Shown: positions 17,588-27,039, counted from the first letter of the stretch. The stretch: DNA of 64,000 nt from G965220825 sp965220825 (GCA_965220825.1 OZ244839.1:2232001-2296000); one strand, 5' to 3'. Notes: generated by a model from the sequence alone, not told the origin. A program made the numbers and translations.

Positions 17588-17956
17588 ATGGCAACCATCG
17601 GAACGCGGCTCTTCACGCTGCTGAACGGCGCCTTCGTCGGCAAGGACGGGGACGGCAACCGCTACTACCGGGAGAAGCGCGCGCCGGCCGGCCGACGCGA
17701 GCGGCGCTGGGTCGTCTATGACGGCGAGGTGGAGGCCTCCCGCGTGCCCCCGCTCTGGCATCGATGGCTCCACCATGCGACCGACATGCCGCCGACGGAA
17801 GCGCCGGGCGAAGCCAGGTCCTGGGAGAAGCCCCACACCCCCAATCTCACGGGCACCACCGCCGCCTACCGCCCGCCGGGCCATATTCTGGGCGGCGGCA
17901 AGCGCGACAAGGCAACGGGCGACTACGAGCCCTGGCGGCCCGACCGCCCCGAATAA
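17588..17956 (+). CDS. NDUFA12-family accessory subunit of respiratory complex I
   Basis: Small 122-residue protein with the family hallmarks RRWVVYDGEVEASRVPPLWH and HRWLHHATDMPPTE, followed by a Pro-rich tail with EKPHTPNLTGT and YRPPGH. The family is the alphaproteobacterial counterpart of the mitochondrial NDUFA12/B17.2 subunit, bound to the peripheral arm of NADH:ubiquinone oxidoreductase. Its presence is one of the stronger taxonomic signs in the window. The ATG at 17588 fits the family N-terminus better than an ATG 17 codons upstream. It converges on the first autotransporter gene, with hairpin repeat C between the two stops. Confidence 0.93.
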   Translation: MATIGTRLFTLLNGAFVGKDGDGNRYYREKRAPAGRRERRWVVYDGEVEASRVPPLWHRWLHHATDMPPTEAPGEARSWEKPHTPNLTGTTAAYRPPGHILGGGKRDKATGDYEPWRPDRPE

Positions 17957-17965
17957 GACCACTGC

Positions 17966-18052
17966 GGTGCGCGGGTCTCCAGGCCCGCCGCGCGCCGAAG
18001 GTCCGTCTCCAGCGGTGGCGACAAAACAAGCGGGCCGGGAGACCCGCGCACC
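17966..18052. repeat. Hairpin repeat, copy C, with a different loop
   Basis: Arms of 23 bp at 17966-17988 and 18030-18052 form the same GGTGCGCGGGTCTCC hairpin as the other copies, with one mismatch. The loop is unrelated to the A/B loop but resembles the left half of copy F (pattern GCCGAAGG then CCGTCT). It stands 24 bases beyond the stop of autotransporter 1 and ten beyond the stop of NDUFA12, so it could work as a shared transcription terminator. Confidence 0.75.
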
Positions 18053-18076
18053 TGCAAAATTGAAACAAACGCCCCG

Positions 18077-21000
18077 TCAGTAGTGCAGACGCAGGTCCAG
18101 GCCGATGCGGGTGTCGGGCTCGCCGCCGGCGCGGTGGCCGGCAGTCAGGGCGGCGTCGATGCCACCCTTGGCGAAGCCGATGCCCGTGCGGTAGTGCTGC
18201 GAACCCGAATCGCCGCTGAGCGCCATGTCCGCGAACGGCGTCAGCAACCCGCCGGCCGCGGCAAAGCCGTAGCCTGCGCGCGCGGTCAGCGACAGGCGCT
18301 CCGGCGCGTCATCGTCGCGCTCTTGGTCGAACAGCCGCTTGTGGGCGAGTGCGCCCACCACCTGCTGCCCCCATGCCGGGCCGAGCGCCAGCGACAGGCC
18401 GCGACCGTCGGCTCCCGGCGCGAGACGCGCTTCCACACTCACGCCCCGCTCCCGCGTGTCGTCTTCCGAGTGTAGCGCCAGCCAGTGGCCGGACGCATCG
18501 AAGCCGAAGCGCGAGCCCGGCGCAGACAGACGCATACCGGCGGAAACCTCCATGCCGGTGCCCGTCACGCCGTCGCCGCCATCCCGCCTCAGCGCCAGCG
18601 CGCCGCGCGGCCGGACTTGCCAGTCCGAACCGGAGGCGAGTGCGAAGCCGTCATGTTCGGCTTCCATGCCGGCGTTGAGCCGCCAGCTCGTCGCCGTCAG
18701 ACCGCCGATCGAGGTCGAGGACGGACCGTCCGTCTCGATCTGCGCCAGACTGACGCCGCCAATAGCGGATAGTGTGTAACCCGACCGCCGCGCCACCGGC
18801 AGGCGGCCGCTCATCGAACCCGCCAGCAGCGACAGGTCCGCCTTCTCCACAGTGCCGGCGGATGCGCGATGCTCCGCCTCGCCCGTGCCGGCGCCCAGCA
18901 CCACACGCACGGCGCCGCCACCCGCCGTCTTCATCTGGAGATAGGGCCAGAGCACCGTCAGCGATGTCTCCAGGCCGCCCTCGAACTCGTCCAGCCGATA
19001 GTCGGCCTCGCTCTCGCCTTGAGACACCGCCACCCCGGCCATCAGCCGCTCGTTAACCCGGCTGTCCACGCCCAACCAGCCCGTCCACTGCTTGCCGTCC
19101 CAGCGTTCACCGCTCCGGTGGCCCTCGAAGGCGCGCCAGTCGCCCCGGCCCCAGACCGTCCAGTCGGGGCCGCCCGCGCCCGCATCCTCGCCCGCAAGCG
19201 ACAGGGTGAACGCGCTGCCCCGAAGCAGGACTTCCCGGTCGACCCCATGTGACGGATCGACGCCCCGACGCAGCACGCCGATTTCGTCGCGCGCGCCGCT
19301 ACCCGCAATTCCGGGCTTGGGCATACTGCCCGTCCGAGGGTCGGCCGCGGTCTCTGGCGCACCCTGGGGGCTGCCGACAGGCCGGCCGGCCAGCGTCAAG
19401 GCCCGCGACCCCGGCGCCGCATCGAAGCGCCGCCCGATCATGTCCGCCGCACCATCGACCGTGGTCTGCGCTATCGCCGCCAGCACGTGCTTCAGCACTC
19501 GCCTCTGCGCTGCCGCCGACGGCCCGGGCTCCGGCGCCTCTCTGGTGTCGTTGTCGAACACCCTCACAATGACGCTGGAGCTCAAGCGGTCGTAGCCGCC
19601 GCCGCTCACGGCAAGATGCGCCCTCACGCTGTGGTCGTCGCTGTCTTCGTCCTCGGCCGCACTCACGATCACCGTCTGCGGGGTGGCGTAGTTGCTCGTC
19701 GTGAAGGTCAGGCTCGTCCCGGCGCTCACCGACACGATCGCGTCGCTGCTCGTCACCGACACCGTCACGTCGCCGCTCGGCGCGGTCGCCAGCGCGATCC
19801 TGAAGGGGGCGCTGGCACCCTCTACCACGTGCACCGGGCGGGACGGCAGGATGAGTCTCTTGAAGTCGTTGTCGAACACCCGCGCAATGACGCTGGAGCT
19901 CAAGCGGTCGTAGCCGCCGCCGCTCACGGCAAGATGCACCCTCACGCTGTGGCCGTCGCCGTCGCCGTCCTCGTCCGCGCTCAGGGTCACCGTCTGCGGG
20001 GTGGCGTAGTTAGTCGTCGTGAAGGTCAGGCTCGCCCCGGCGCTCACCGACACGACCGGGTCGCCGCTCGTCAACGACACCGTCACGTCGCCGCTCGGCG
20101 CGGTCGCCAGCGCGACCGTGAAGGTGGCGCTGGCGCCCTCGTCCACGTGCACCGGGTCGGACGGCAGGATGAGTCTCTTGAAGTCGTTGTCGAACACCCG
20201 CGCAATGACGCTGGAGCTCAAGCGGTCGTAGCCGCCGCCGCTCACGGTAAGATGCACCCTCACGCTGTGGTCGTCGCCGTCGCCGTCCTCGGCCGCGCTC
20301 AGGGTCACCGTCTGCGGGGTGGCGTAGTTGCTCGTCGTGAAGGTCAGGCTCGCCCCGGCGCTCACCGACACGACCGGGTCGCTGCTCGTCAACGACACCG
20401 TCACGTCGCCGCTCGGCGCGGTCGCCAGCGCGACCGTGAAGGTGGCGCTGGCGCCCTCTACCACGTGCACCGGGCTGGTCGGCAGGATGAGTCTCTTCAT
20501 GTCGTTGTCGAACACCCTCGCAATGACGCTGGAGCTCAAGCGGTCGTAGCCGCCGCCGCTCACGGCAAGGTGCACCCTCACGCTGTGGCCGTCGCCGTCT
20601 TCGTCCTCGTCCGCGCTCAGGGTCACCGTCTGCGGGGTGGCGTAGTTAGTCGTCGTGAAGGTCAGGCTCGCCCCGGCGCTCACCGACACGACCGGGTCGC
20701 TGCTCGTCAACGACACCGTCACGTCGCCGCTCGGCGCGGTCGCCAGCGCGACCGTGAAGGTGGCGCTGGCGCCCTCTACCACGTGCACCGGGTCGGACGG
20801 CAGGATGAGCCTCTTGAAGTCGTTGTCGTTCACCCTCGCAATGACGCTGGAGCTCAAGCGGTCGTAGCCGCCGCCGCTCACAGAAAGGCTCACCCTCACG
20901 CTGTGGTCGTCGCCGTCCTTGTCCTCGGCCGCGCTCAGGGTCACCATCTGCGGGGTGGCGTAGTTGCTCGTCGTGAAGGTCAGGCTCGCCCCGGCGCTCA

Positions 21001-21865
21001 CCGACACGACCGGGTCGCTGCTCGTCACCGACACCGTCACGTCGCCGCTCGGCGCGGTCGCAAGCGCGACCGAGAAGGTGGCGCTGGCGCCCTCTTCAAC
21101 GGTCACCGGGTCGGACGGCAGGATGAGTCTTTTCATGTCGTTGTCGTTCACCCTCGCAATGACGCTGGAGCTCAAGCGGTCGTAGCCGCCGCCGCTCACA
21201 GAAAGGCTCACCCTCACGCTGTGGTCGTCGCCGTCCTTGTCCTCGGCCGCGCTCAGGGTCACCATCTGCGGGGTGGCGTAGTTGCTCGTCGTGAAGGTCA
21301 GGCTCGCCCCGGCGCTCACCGACACGACCATGTCGCTGCTCGTCACCGACACCGTCACGTCGCTGCTCGGCGCGGTCGCAAGCGCGACCGAGAAGGTGGC
21401 GCTGGCGCCCTCTTCAACGGTCACCGGGTCGGACGGTAGGATGAGTCTTTTGATGTCGTTGTCGTTCACCCTCGCAATGACGCTGGAGGTCACGCGGTCG
21501 TAGCCGCCGCCGCTCGCAGTGAGGCTCACCCTCACGCTGTCGTCGTCGCCGTCCTTGTCCTCGGACGCGCTCAGGGTCACCATCTGCGCGGTGGCGTAGT
21601 TGCTCGTCGTGAAGGTCAGGCTGGCCCCGGCGCCCACGGACACGGCCGTGTCGCCGCTCGTCACCGACACCGTCACGTCGCCGCTCGGCGCGGTCGCAAG
21701 TTTTACCGTAAAGTTGGCGCTGGCGCCCTCTTCCACGGTCACCGGGTTGGGTGACACCACGAGAGACTCCACCTGGGCCAGCGCCGCCTCCGACAAGCCG
21801 CCAAGACCTGCAAGCAGCAGCCCGGCAAGCGCAAGCCGTGAGAGTCGCGAGCGGGCGCCTCTCAT
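18077..21865 (-). CDS. Autotransporter 1: seven Calx-beta-like repeats plus outer-membrane barrel
   Basis: About 1262 residues. A signal peptide (LALAGLLLAGLGGLSEAALAQ) is followed by seven tandem repeats of about 106 residues, each beginning near VxVEEGASATF and ending GGGYDRLSSSVIARVxDND. These resemble Calx-beta or bacterial adhesin repeats, with acidic DxDGDD turns that may bind calcium. A linker and a C-terminal autotransporter barrel of roughly 400 residues follow, ending in the aromatic DLRLHY. It should be a type V surface adhesin, exported by Sec and anchored in the outer membrane. The ATG at 21865 gives a normal signal peptide; one at 21916 adds 17 residues. The barrel is nearly the same as in autotransporter 2. 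Confidence 0.87.
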   Translation of the reverse strand: MRGARSRLSRLALAGLLLAGLGGLSEAALAQVESLVVSPNPVTVEEGASANFTVKLATAPSGDVTVSVTSGDTAVSVGAGASLTFTTSNYATAQMVTLSASEDKDGDDDSVRVSLTASGGGYDRVTSSVIARVNDNDIKRLILPSDPVTVEEGASATFSVALATAPSSDVTVSVTSSDMVVSVSAGASLTFTTSNYATPQMVTLSAAEDKDGDDHSVRVSLSVSGGGYDRLSSSVIARVNDNDMKRLILPSDPVTVEEGASATFSVALATAPSGDVTVSVTSSDPVVSVSAGASLTFTTSNYATPQMVTLSAAEDKDGDDHSVRVSLSVSGGGYDRLSSSVIARVNDNDFKRLILPSDPVHVVEGASATFTVALATAPSGDVTVSLTSSDPVVSVSAGASLTFTTTNYATPQTVTLSADEDEDGDGHSVRVHLAVSGGGYDRLSSSVIARVFDNDMKRLILPTSPVHVVEGASATFTVALATAPSGDVTVSLTSSDPVVSVSAGASLTFTTSNYATPQTVTLSAAEDGDGDDHSVRVHLTVSGGGYDRLSSSVIARVFDNDFKRLILPSDPVHVDEGASATFTVALATAPSGDVTVSLTSGDPVVSVSAGASLTFTTTNYATPQTVTLSADEDGDGDGHSVRVHLAVSGGGYDRLSSSVIARVFDNDFKRLILPSRPVHVVEGASAPFRIALATAPSGDVTVSVTSSDAIVSVSAGTSLTFTTSNYATPQTVIVSAAEDEDSDDHSVRAHLAVSGGGYDRLSSSVIVRVFDNDTREAPEPGPSAAAQRRVLKHVLAAIAQTTVDGAADMIGRRFDAAPGSRALTLAGRPVGSPQGAPETAADPRTGSMPKPGIAGSGARDEIGVLRRGVDPSHGVDREVLLRGSAFTLSLAGEDAGAGGPDWTVWGRGDWRAFEGHRSGERWDGKQWTGWLGVDSRVNERLMAGVAVSQGESEADYRLDEFEGGLETSLTVLWPYLQMKTAGGGAVRVVLGAGTGEAEHRASAGTVEKADLSLLAGSMSGRLPVARRSGYTLSAIGGVSLAQIETDGPSSTSIGGLTATSWRLNAGMEAEHDGFALASGSDWQVRPRGALALRRDGGDGVTGTGMEVSAGMRLSAPGSRFGFDASGHWLALHSEDDTRERGVSVEARLAPGADGRGLSLALGPAWGQQVVGALAHKRLFDQERDDDAPERLSLTARAGYGFAAAGGLLTPFADMALSGDSGSQHYRTGIGFAKGGIDAALTAGHRAGGEPDTRIGLDLRLHY
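19550..21780 (-). repeat. Seven tandem ~318-bp coding repeats in autotransporter 1
   Basis: The Calx-beta-like units are highly similar even at DNA level. Long stretches recur unchanged from unit to unit at a spacing of about 315-318 bases, for example around 20170, 20485, 20800, 21120 and 21435. The inner units are the most alike. The first (N-terminal) and last (C-terminal) units are more diverged. Such arrays change length by recombination, and the copy number in an assembly should be treated with care. Confidence 0.88.
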
Positions 21866-22074
21866 GGCCTTCGATCCGGCCGCGCGGAGTGGCGGAAGAG
21901 GCAGTGAAGCTCGCACAAGGCGACATCGGACAGGAATGGGGACGACCTGACGCCAGCGTCGGCCCGCGTTCGGGGCAGCGGCGCGTCAGGACCGCCACTG
22001 GCGCCGGCGTCCCGAAGACGGTTGAACCTGCTGCACCTCGCCGAGATGACCTCCTCCTCTTCCCGCATTTCAGA

Positions 22075-22397
22075 AGAAATCATGCAGTTCTGCGTGCATA
22101 GCCCCGTTCCCTACCGGGGTCGCGGAGATTACGTCAAGTGAATCGTAAACTACCACTCTCTGTTCGGGTGCCGATTATTACGTACTCTACGGTAATCCCT
22201 GAAACACCCGACCGCGAGCGCAAGCGGGCGCTGCTCACCTTGCAATGCGGTATCGGGCGCGGAAGCAAGCTTCTCGTCCAGCATGGCGCCGCGCGTCGCC
22301 CGAAACAGCTGCTCCTTTTTCGGTGCGCGGGTCTCCAGATCCGCATTTTTCTTCTTTTCGAAAAACAAAAACAGGCGGTTCTGGAGACCCGCGTACC
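22075..22397. repeat. Intergenic region with hairpin repeat copy D
   Basis: Gap between the start of autotransporter 1 and the stop of autotransporter 2. The hairpin at 22322-22397 has the standard arms with several mismatches, so it is the most decayed copy. On its left, 22286-22321 matches in reverse the spacer that follows the hairpin in copy G (GCAGCT then GGGCGACGCGCG), showing this copy lies in reverse orientation. The hairpin is about 20 bases beyond the stop of autotransporter 2, the same arrangement as copy C with autotransporter 1. The segment 22075-22285 is AT-richer, has no recognisable gene and should hold the promoter of autotransporter 1. Confidence 0.65.
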
Positions 22398-22416
22398 TAC
22401 AAAAACAGACGCCCCG

Positions 22417-25400
22417 TCAGTAGTGCAGCCGCAGGTCCAGGCCGATGCGGGTGTCGGGCTCGCCGCCTGCGCGGTGGCCGGCGGTCAGGGAGGCGTCGAT
22501 GCCACCGCGGGCGAAGCCGATGCCCGTGCGGTAGTGCTGCGAACCCGAATCGCCACTGAGCGCCATGTCCGCGAACGGCGTCAGCAGCCCGCCGGCCGCC
22601 GCAAAGCCGTACTCGGTGCGCGCGGCCAGCGACAGGCGCTCCGGCGCGTCATCGTCGCGCTCTTGGTCGAACAGACGCTCGCGCGTGAGCGCGCCGTCCT
22701 GTTGTTGCCCCCATGCCGGGCCGAGCGCCAGCGACAGGCCGCGACCGTCGGCGGCGGGGTTCAGTCGCGCTTCCAGGCTCGCACCTCGTTCCCGCATGTC
22801 GTCTTCGGCGTGCAGCGCCAGCCAGTGGCCGCTTGCGTCGAGGCCGAAGCGCGAGCCCGGCGCTGACAGCCGCACACCGCCGGAAACCTCCGCGCCAGTG
22901 CCCGTCACGCCGTCGCCGCCGTCCTGGCGCAGCTCCAGCGCGCCGCGCGGCCGGACTTGCCAGTCGGAGCTCGAGGCAAGTGCGAAGCCGTCATGTTCGG
23001 CCTCCATGCCGGCGCTGACGCGCCAGCTCGTCGCCGTCAGGCCGCCGATCGAGGTCGAGGACGGACCGTCCGTCTCGATCTGCGCAAGGCTCGCATCGCC
23101 CAGCGCCGACAGCGTGAAGCTGGACCGTCGCGCCACCGGCATGCGCCCGCTCACCGAGCCGGCCAGCAGCGACAGATCCGCCTTCTCCACTTCGCCGTCG
23201 AACTTCCGGTGTTGCGCCTTGCCCGTGCCCGCGCCAAGCACCAGACGCACGGCGCCGCCACCCGCCGCCTTCATCTGGAGATAGGGCCAGAGCGCCGTCA
23301 GAGACGTCTCGAGACGGCCCTCGAACTCCTCGTCCAGCTTCAACCGGTAGTCCGCCTCGCTCTCGCCTCGAGACAGCGCCACCCCGGCCATCAGCCGCTC
23401 GTTCAGCCGCCCATCGACACCCAGCCAGCCGGTCCATTGCTTGCCGTCCCAGCGGTCGCCGCTCTTGCGGCCTTCGAAGGTGCGCCAGTCGCCCCGGCCC
23501 CAGACCGTCCAGTCCGGGCCGCCCGCGCCCGCATTCTCGCCCGCAAGCGACAGGGTGAACGCGCTGCCCCGAAGCAGGGCGTCGCCATCGACCTCGTATG
23601 ACGAATTGCCGACCCTCCGCTCGACATCGTCGTATGCGCCGCCGCCGGCAATCCGGGGATCGGAGGCAACACCCGCCCGAGGACCGGCCGCCGTAGCCGC
23701 CGTCTCCGGCACGCGATAGGAGCCGCCGACCTGCCGGCCGGCCAGCGTCAGGGAACGCGACCCCGGCCCTGCATCGAAGCGCTGCCCGATGGTGTCCGCC
23801 GCACCGGCCACCGTCGCCTGCGCCACCGCCGCCAGCGTCCGTTTCAGAACCCGCTTTTCCTCCTCCACCGACGGTCCCGGCTCCGCTGTCGCCGTCGCGA
23901 TGTCCGACGCCACGCCGTCGCCGCCATAGCCGATGGCGCGGACGCGGAAGCTGTAAGTGACGTCGCCTTCGAGATCGCGGACCGTATGGCTCCGCGTCGC
24001 TGCGCCGCTACCTTCAATTTCGTCCCATGCGACGTTGGCAAAATCGCTTGCATTCGTCGCTGTGCCCTGAAGCTTCTGATACTGCCACTTCTGGATGCTG
24101 GCGTCCGCGGCAAGCGTCCACGACAGCGTGACCCGCCTGGCGCCCGCCGTCGCGGTCAGCGTCGCCGCCACCGGCGGCCCCGCCGGCGTCGCGAACCGGT
24201 CGTCGCTCCGCTCGCCGTACAGGTTGCCCGTCGCCACGGCGCGGATGCGGTAGCCATAGACCGTGCCGTTGGTGAGTCGGTCGAGGGTGAGCGACGTGGT
24301 GTCCTTGTCGCTAGGCGAAATATCGGTCCAGGCGGAGGGCCAGGCGGCGTCGCCGATCTTCTCCATATATTGCCATCTGACGATGGTGACAGGATCGTCA
24401 GACTGGTCGTTCCAGACGAGTTTGATCGTTCTATTGCCCGGCTCCAGCTTGAATCCCGAAGGCTGGCGGGGGGTCTTGTCGGGCGTCACCGAAGCCGAGG
24501 CGTCGGACGCCGGGCCGTCGCCGCCGACCGTCACCGCGCGCATCTTGAAGGCGTAGGCGGTTCCGTTCATCAGCCCGGTCACGCGATATTCCCTGGCGGC
24601 CGCGACGTCCCCGGTTATGTTCATCTTCTCCCAGTTGCTGAAACTGCCGCTGCCCTCTTTCTGCTGATACTCGTAGCGGATGATGTGGGCATTCTCCGGT
24701 CCGGTCCAGGTCAGCGTCACCTGCCGATCGCCCGCCTCTGCCGTAAAGCCCGTCGGCTTGGCCGGCGCGGCGGCCGGCGTGGCGGACCGGGTGTTGCTTT
24801 CCACGCCGGCCACGCCGGCACTCGTCCTGGCGCGAACCTGGAAATCGTAGGTTCTGCCGTTCGTTACGCCACTGACGGTGAATCTGGTGGTCGTGGCACT
24901 GCCCCTCATGTCGGTCCAGGCGCCCCATTCGGCGGCGCTGCTTTCCTTTCGCCGATGTTGCCAGTCAGCGACTGCGGCGCTGTTCGCCGTGTAGGTCCAG
25001 GCCAGCGAGACGATGCCGTCGCCCGCCTCTGCGCTTGTCAATGTGGGCCTGGCGGGCGCCACAGCGGGCGTGGTCCCTGGCGCGCGATTGTCGTCGGCCG
25101 ACTGGCTGCCTTCGAAGACCGCCGTGTTCGCGCGCAGCACGAAGTAGTGGATGACTCCGTTCTCCAGACCGGTGACCCGGTGTTCCCTGGCGGCCGTGGC
25201 GTTGTCCGGAACGTTCTGCCAGCTACCCCAACTGGTCCGGTCGCCCTTGCTCTGCTTGTACTGATATTTGACAATAAGAGAGGCATTGACATTGCCGGGC
25301 GCGCTCCATTGGAGGACGACACTCCCGTCGCCCGGCGTCAACGAGACGTTCCCGGGCCCGTTGGGCGTTGTATGCGGCGTCGCCTCGGCCGTTTCGGCCG

Positions 25401-27039
25401 ACGCCGCCCCCTCGACGGTCCCGTTCAATGCGCGAACCTGGCAGACATAGGTCGTGTTGTTGCGAAGGCCCGAGATTGTCACGATCCGGTTGTTGCTGTT
25501 GCCGGTGTCGGCGGCATCGGCTGCGTTTGCCCACGATCCGAACGAATCGTTCGTTGCCCTGCATCGGCCCTGCCAGGCGGTGTCATTCGACAAGTCTCTG
25601 ACAGTGACGCGAATTACACTGTCACCCGGAACGACGCCGCGGACCGTCGGCGTGGACGGCGCATCGTTCGGTGTCGCCGTGGCCCCATCCGATTCGGCGC
25701 CATTACCGATGTTGTTCACCGCTCGAATCTGAAACGCGTATTCTGTGCCGTTCGTGAGCCCGGCGGTGACGGTCGCCTCCGTGGTGTTCTTGTCGCTGCC
25801 CGTAATATCGCTCCAGGAACCCCAGCTGTTGGAGGTATTCACCTTCTGCCGGTATTGCCATTTGGTGATGGTGTCGTTGTTCGGGTTCGTCCACTTCAGC
25901 GTGACCTGAACACTCCCCGCCGTCGCAGTGAGACCGGCCGGCTTGGCCGGCGCTGCGGGCAGCGTTGCTGTCACCACATTGGAATCGACGCCGCCGCCGG
26001 TGTTCATCGCCCTGACCTGAAAGCTGTACGTCGTCCCTCTGGTCAGCCCGGTCACCACATGGCTGACGGTCTTGTCGTCGCTGCCCGCGATGTTCGTCCA
26101 ATTTCCGTATTTGCCGGTACCCTCTTTCTGCCGATATTGATACCTGGCAATGTCACTGTCGGAGGGGTCGTCCCACGTCAAGGTCACCTGGCGGTCACTT
26201 GACTCCGCCTTCAATCCTGCAACTTTGTCCGGCGGATCGACGTCGGGATCCCAGGTCGAGAATATGACCTTCTGAGTGTGGAGATTAAGTTCAAAATGAA
26301 AACTGTCGTCGTTGAATACTTCCGACAACGTTCCATCGAAGGTGGCTTCCCTTCCGGCCATGGAATAAGTAGTGCCGCTAATGAGATCGGTTCGAGCGTG
26401 AATGTCGAAATCAAGCAAACGGTGAGAATTATATTCCAAAAGGATATGCATAGACGGGTTTGAATAATTTGTTGGGGTGATTCGACCCCTGGTTCCGGTA
26501 TATTCTTCCTTGATCGTTTCTGAGAATCTACTTCGATTCAGGTAATATGTTCTATAAAGCCATTGGTCCGAGACTAGAAGCCCCCAGAGAATGTTACTGC
26601 CGTTTTTCCTATAGAGTTCTATCGCTCCCGACTCTCCGATCTCGAAATTCGAATTCGTGAATTTACTCAGATCGATGTTTCCGGATCCTTTGATAGTACT
26701 CTTGTCTCCGTCGTCAGAAAAATAAAAGTAGATCTCACCGTTCCCTTGGGCCTGAACCGGTTGCCCTCCCCCGAACAGAAAGGCAGCACCGAGCAGCAGC
26801 GCCGCACCGGCAGCGGCGAAGCGCCGTACGAAGCTTCTTCCGGCTCTCCGGTCAGCAGGCGAACCGGCGTTCCGACCGCTCACACCCTCAGACGTTTCGG
26901 GGGACGTAAACAGTGAACGCCGGACCGGCAGCGACGCAGTCAACCGCCCTTCGGTCGCCCGCAGGGAGGCGAAGGTGGAGACGCCGGCCATGGCGGGCCC
27001 GGCGGTGCGGCAGTGCGGGCGAGAGGCTGTCCTGGTCAT
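22417..27039 (-). CDS. Autotransporter 2: fibronectin-III-like repeats plus outer-membrane barrel
   Basis: A 1540-residue predicted surface protein. A long N-terminal extension precedes a signal peptide (FAAAGAALLLGAAFLFGGGQ). Next comes a unique domain of about 170 residues, then eight fibronectin-III-like modules of about 98 residues (repeated patterns VTLTW, GTxYxFQVRA, NxGNG), then a linker and autotransporter barrel ending LRLHY. From the linker on it closely matches autotransporter 1. It is probably an adhesin or host/particle-binding protein of the type Va pathway. The unique domain (about 26240-26740) is much poorer in GC than its surroundings, suggesting a domain acquired from elsewhere. 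The start is uncertain, with ATGs at 27039 and 26991. Confidence 0.83.
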   Translation of the reverse strand: MTRTASRPHCRTAGPAMAGVSTFASLRATEGRLTASLPVRRSLFTSPETSEGVSGRNAGSPADRRAGRSFVRRFAAAGAALLLGAAFLFGGGQPVQAQGNGEIYFYFSDDGDKSTIKGSGNIDLSKFTNSNFEIGESGAIELYRKNGSNILWGLLVSDQWLYRTYYLNRSRFSETIKEEYTGTRGRITPTNYSNPSMHILLEYNSHRLLDFDIHARTDLISGTTYSMAGREATFDGTLSEVFNDDSFHFELNLHTQKVIFSTWDPDVDPPDKVAGLKAESSDRQVTLTWDDPSDSDIARYQYRQKEGTGKYGNWTNIAGSDDKTVSHVVTGLTRGTTYSFQVRAMNTGGGVDSNVVTATLPAAPAKPAGLTATAGSVQVTLKWTNPNNDTITKWQYRQKVNTSNSWGSWSDITGSDKNTTEATVTAGLTNGTEYAFQIRAVNNIGNGAESDGATATPNDAPSTPTVRGVVPGDSVIRVTVRDLSNDTAWQGRCRATNDSFGSWANAADAADTGNSNNRIVTISGLRNNTTYVCQVRALNGTVEGAASAETAEATPHTTPNGPGNVSLTPGDGSVVLQWSAPGNVNASLIVKYQYKQSKGDRTSWGSWQNVPDNATAAREHRVTGLENGVIHYFVLRANTAVFEGSQSADDNRAPGTTPAVAPARPTLTSAEAGDGIVSLAWTYTANSAAVADWQHRRKESSAAEWGAWTDMRGSATTTRFTVSGVTNGRTYDFQVRARTSAGVAGVESNTRSATPAAAPAKPTGFTAEAGDRQVTLTWTGPENAHIIRYEYQQKEGSGSFSNWEKMNITGDVAAAREYRVTGLMNGTAYAFKMRAVTVGGDGPASDASASVTPDKTPRQPSGFKLEPGNRTIKLVWNDQSDDPVTIVRWQYMEKIGDAAWPSAWTDISPSDKDTTSLTLDRLTNGTVYGYRIRAVATGNLYGERSDDRFATPAGPPVAATLTATAGARRVTLSWTLAADASIQKWQYQKLQGTATNASDFANVAWDEIEGSGAATRSHTVRDLEGDVTYSFRVRAIGYGGDGVASDIATATAEPGPSVEEEKRVLKRTLAAVAQATVAGAADTIGQRFDAGPGSRSLTLAGRQVGGSYRVPETAATAAGPRAGVASDPRIAGGGAYDDVERRVGNSSYEVDGDALLRGSAFTLSLAGENAGAGGPDWTVWGRGDWRTFEGRKSGDRWDGKQWTGWLGVDGRLNERLMAGVALSRGESEADYRLKLDEEFEGRLETSLTALWPYLQMKAAGGGAVRLVLGAGTGKAQHRKFDGEVEKADLSLLAGSVSGRMPVARRSSFTLSALGDASLAQIETDGPSSTSIGGLTATSWRVSAGMEAEHDGFALASSSDWQVRPRGALELRQDGGDGVTGTGAEVSGGVRLSAPGSRFGLDASGHWLALHAEDDMRERGASLEARLNPAADGRGLSLALGPAWGQQQDGALTRERLFDQERDDDAPERLSLAARTEYGFAAAGGLLTPFADMALSGDSGSQHYRTGIGFARGGIDASLTAGHRAGGEPDTRIGLDLRLHY
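26240..26740 (-). other. Low-GC passenger domain inside autotransporter 2
   Basis: The DNA encoding the domain just after the signal peptide is clearly AT-richer than all flanking DNA. For example, 26461-26520 has 26 G+C of 60 bases, in a window that otherwise runs far higher. The protein segment is rich in Asn, Ser, Tyr and Phe (for example NSNFEIGESGAIELYRKNGS) and I do not recognise the fold. Both edges fall near module boundaries (signal peptide and first fibronectin-like repeat), which suggests domain capture. Confidence 0.7.

Noticed and set aside
19487..21439. A 650-codon open frame antisense to the autotransporter 1 repeats
   Set aside because: Its protein is a low-complexity His/Arg/Ala-rich repeat mirroring the sense repeats. 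It has no ribosome-binding site or domain, and the sense frame has signal peptide, repeats and barrel.
22138..22866. A plus-strand open frame starting in the gap between the autotransporters
   Set aside because: It passes through hairpin copy D and then antisense to the barrel. No recognisable domain, start signal or codon pattern.
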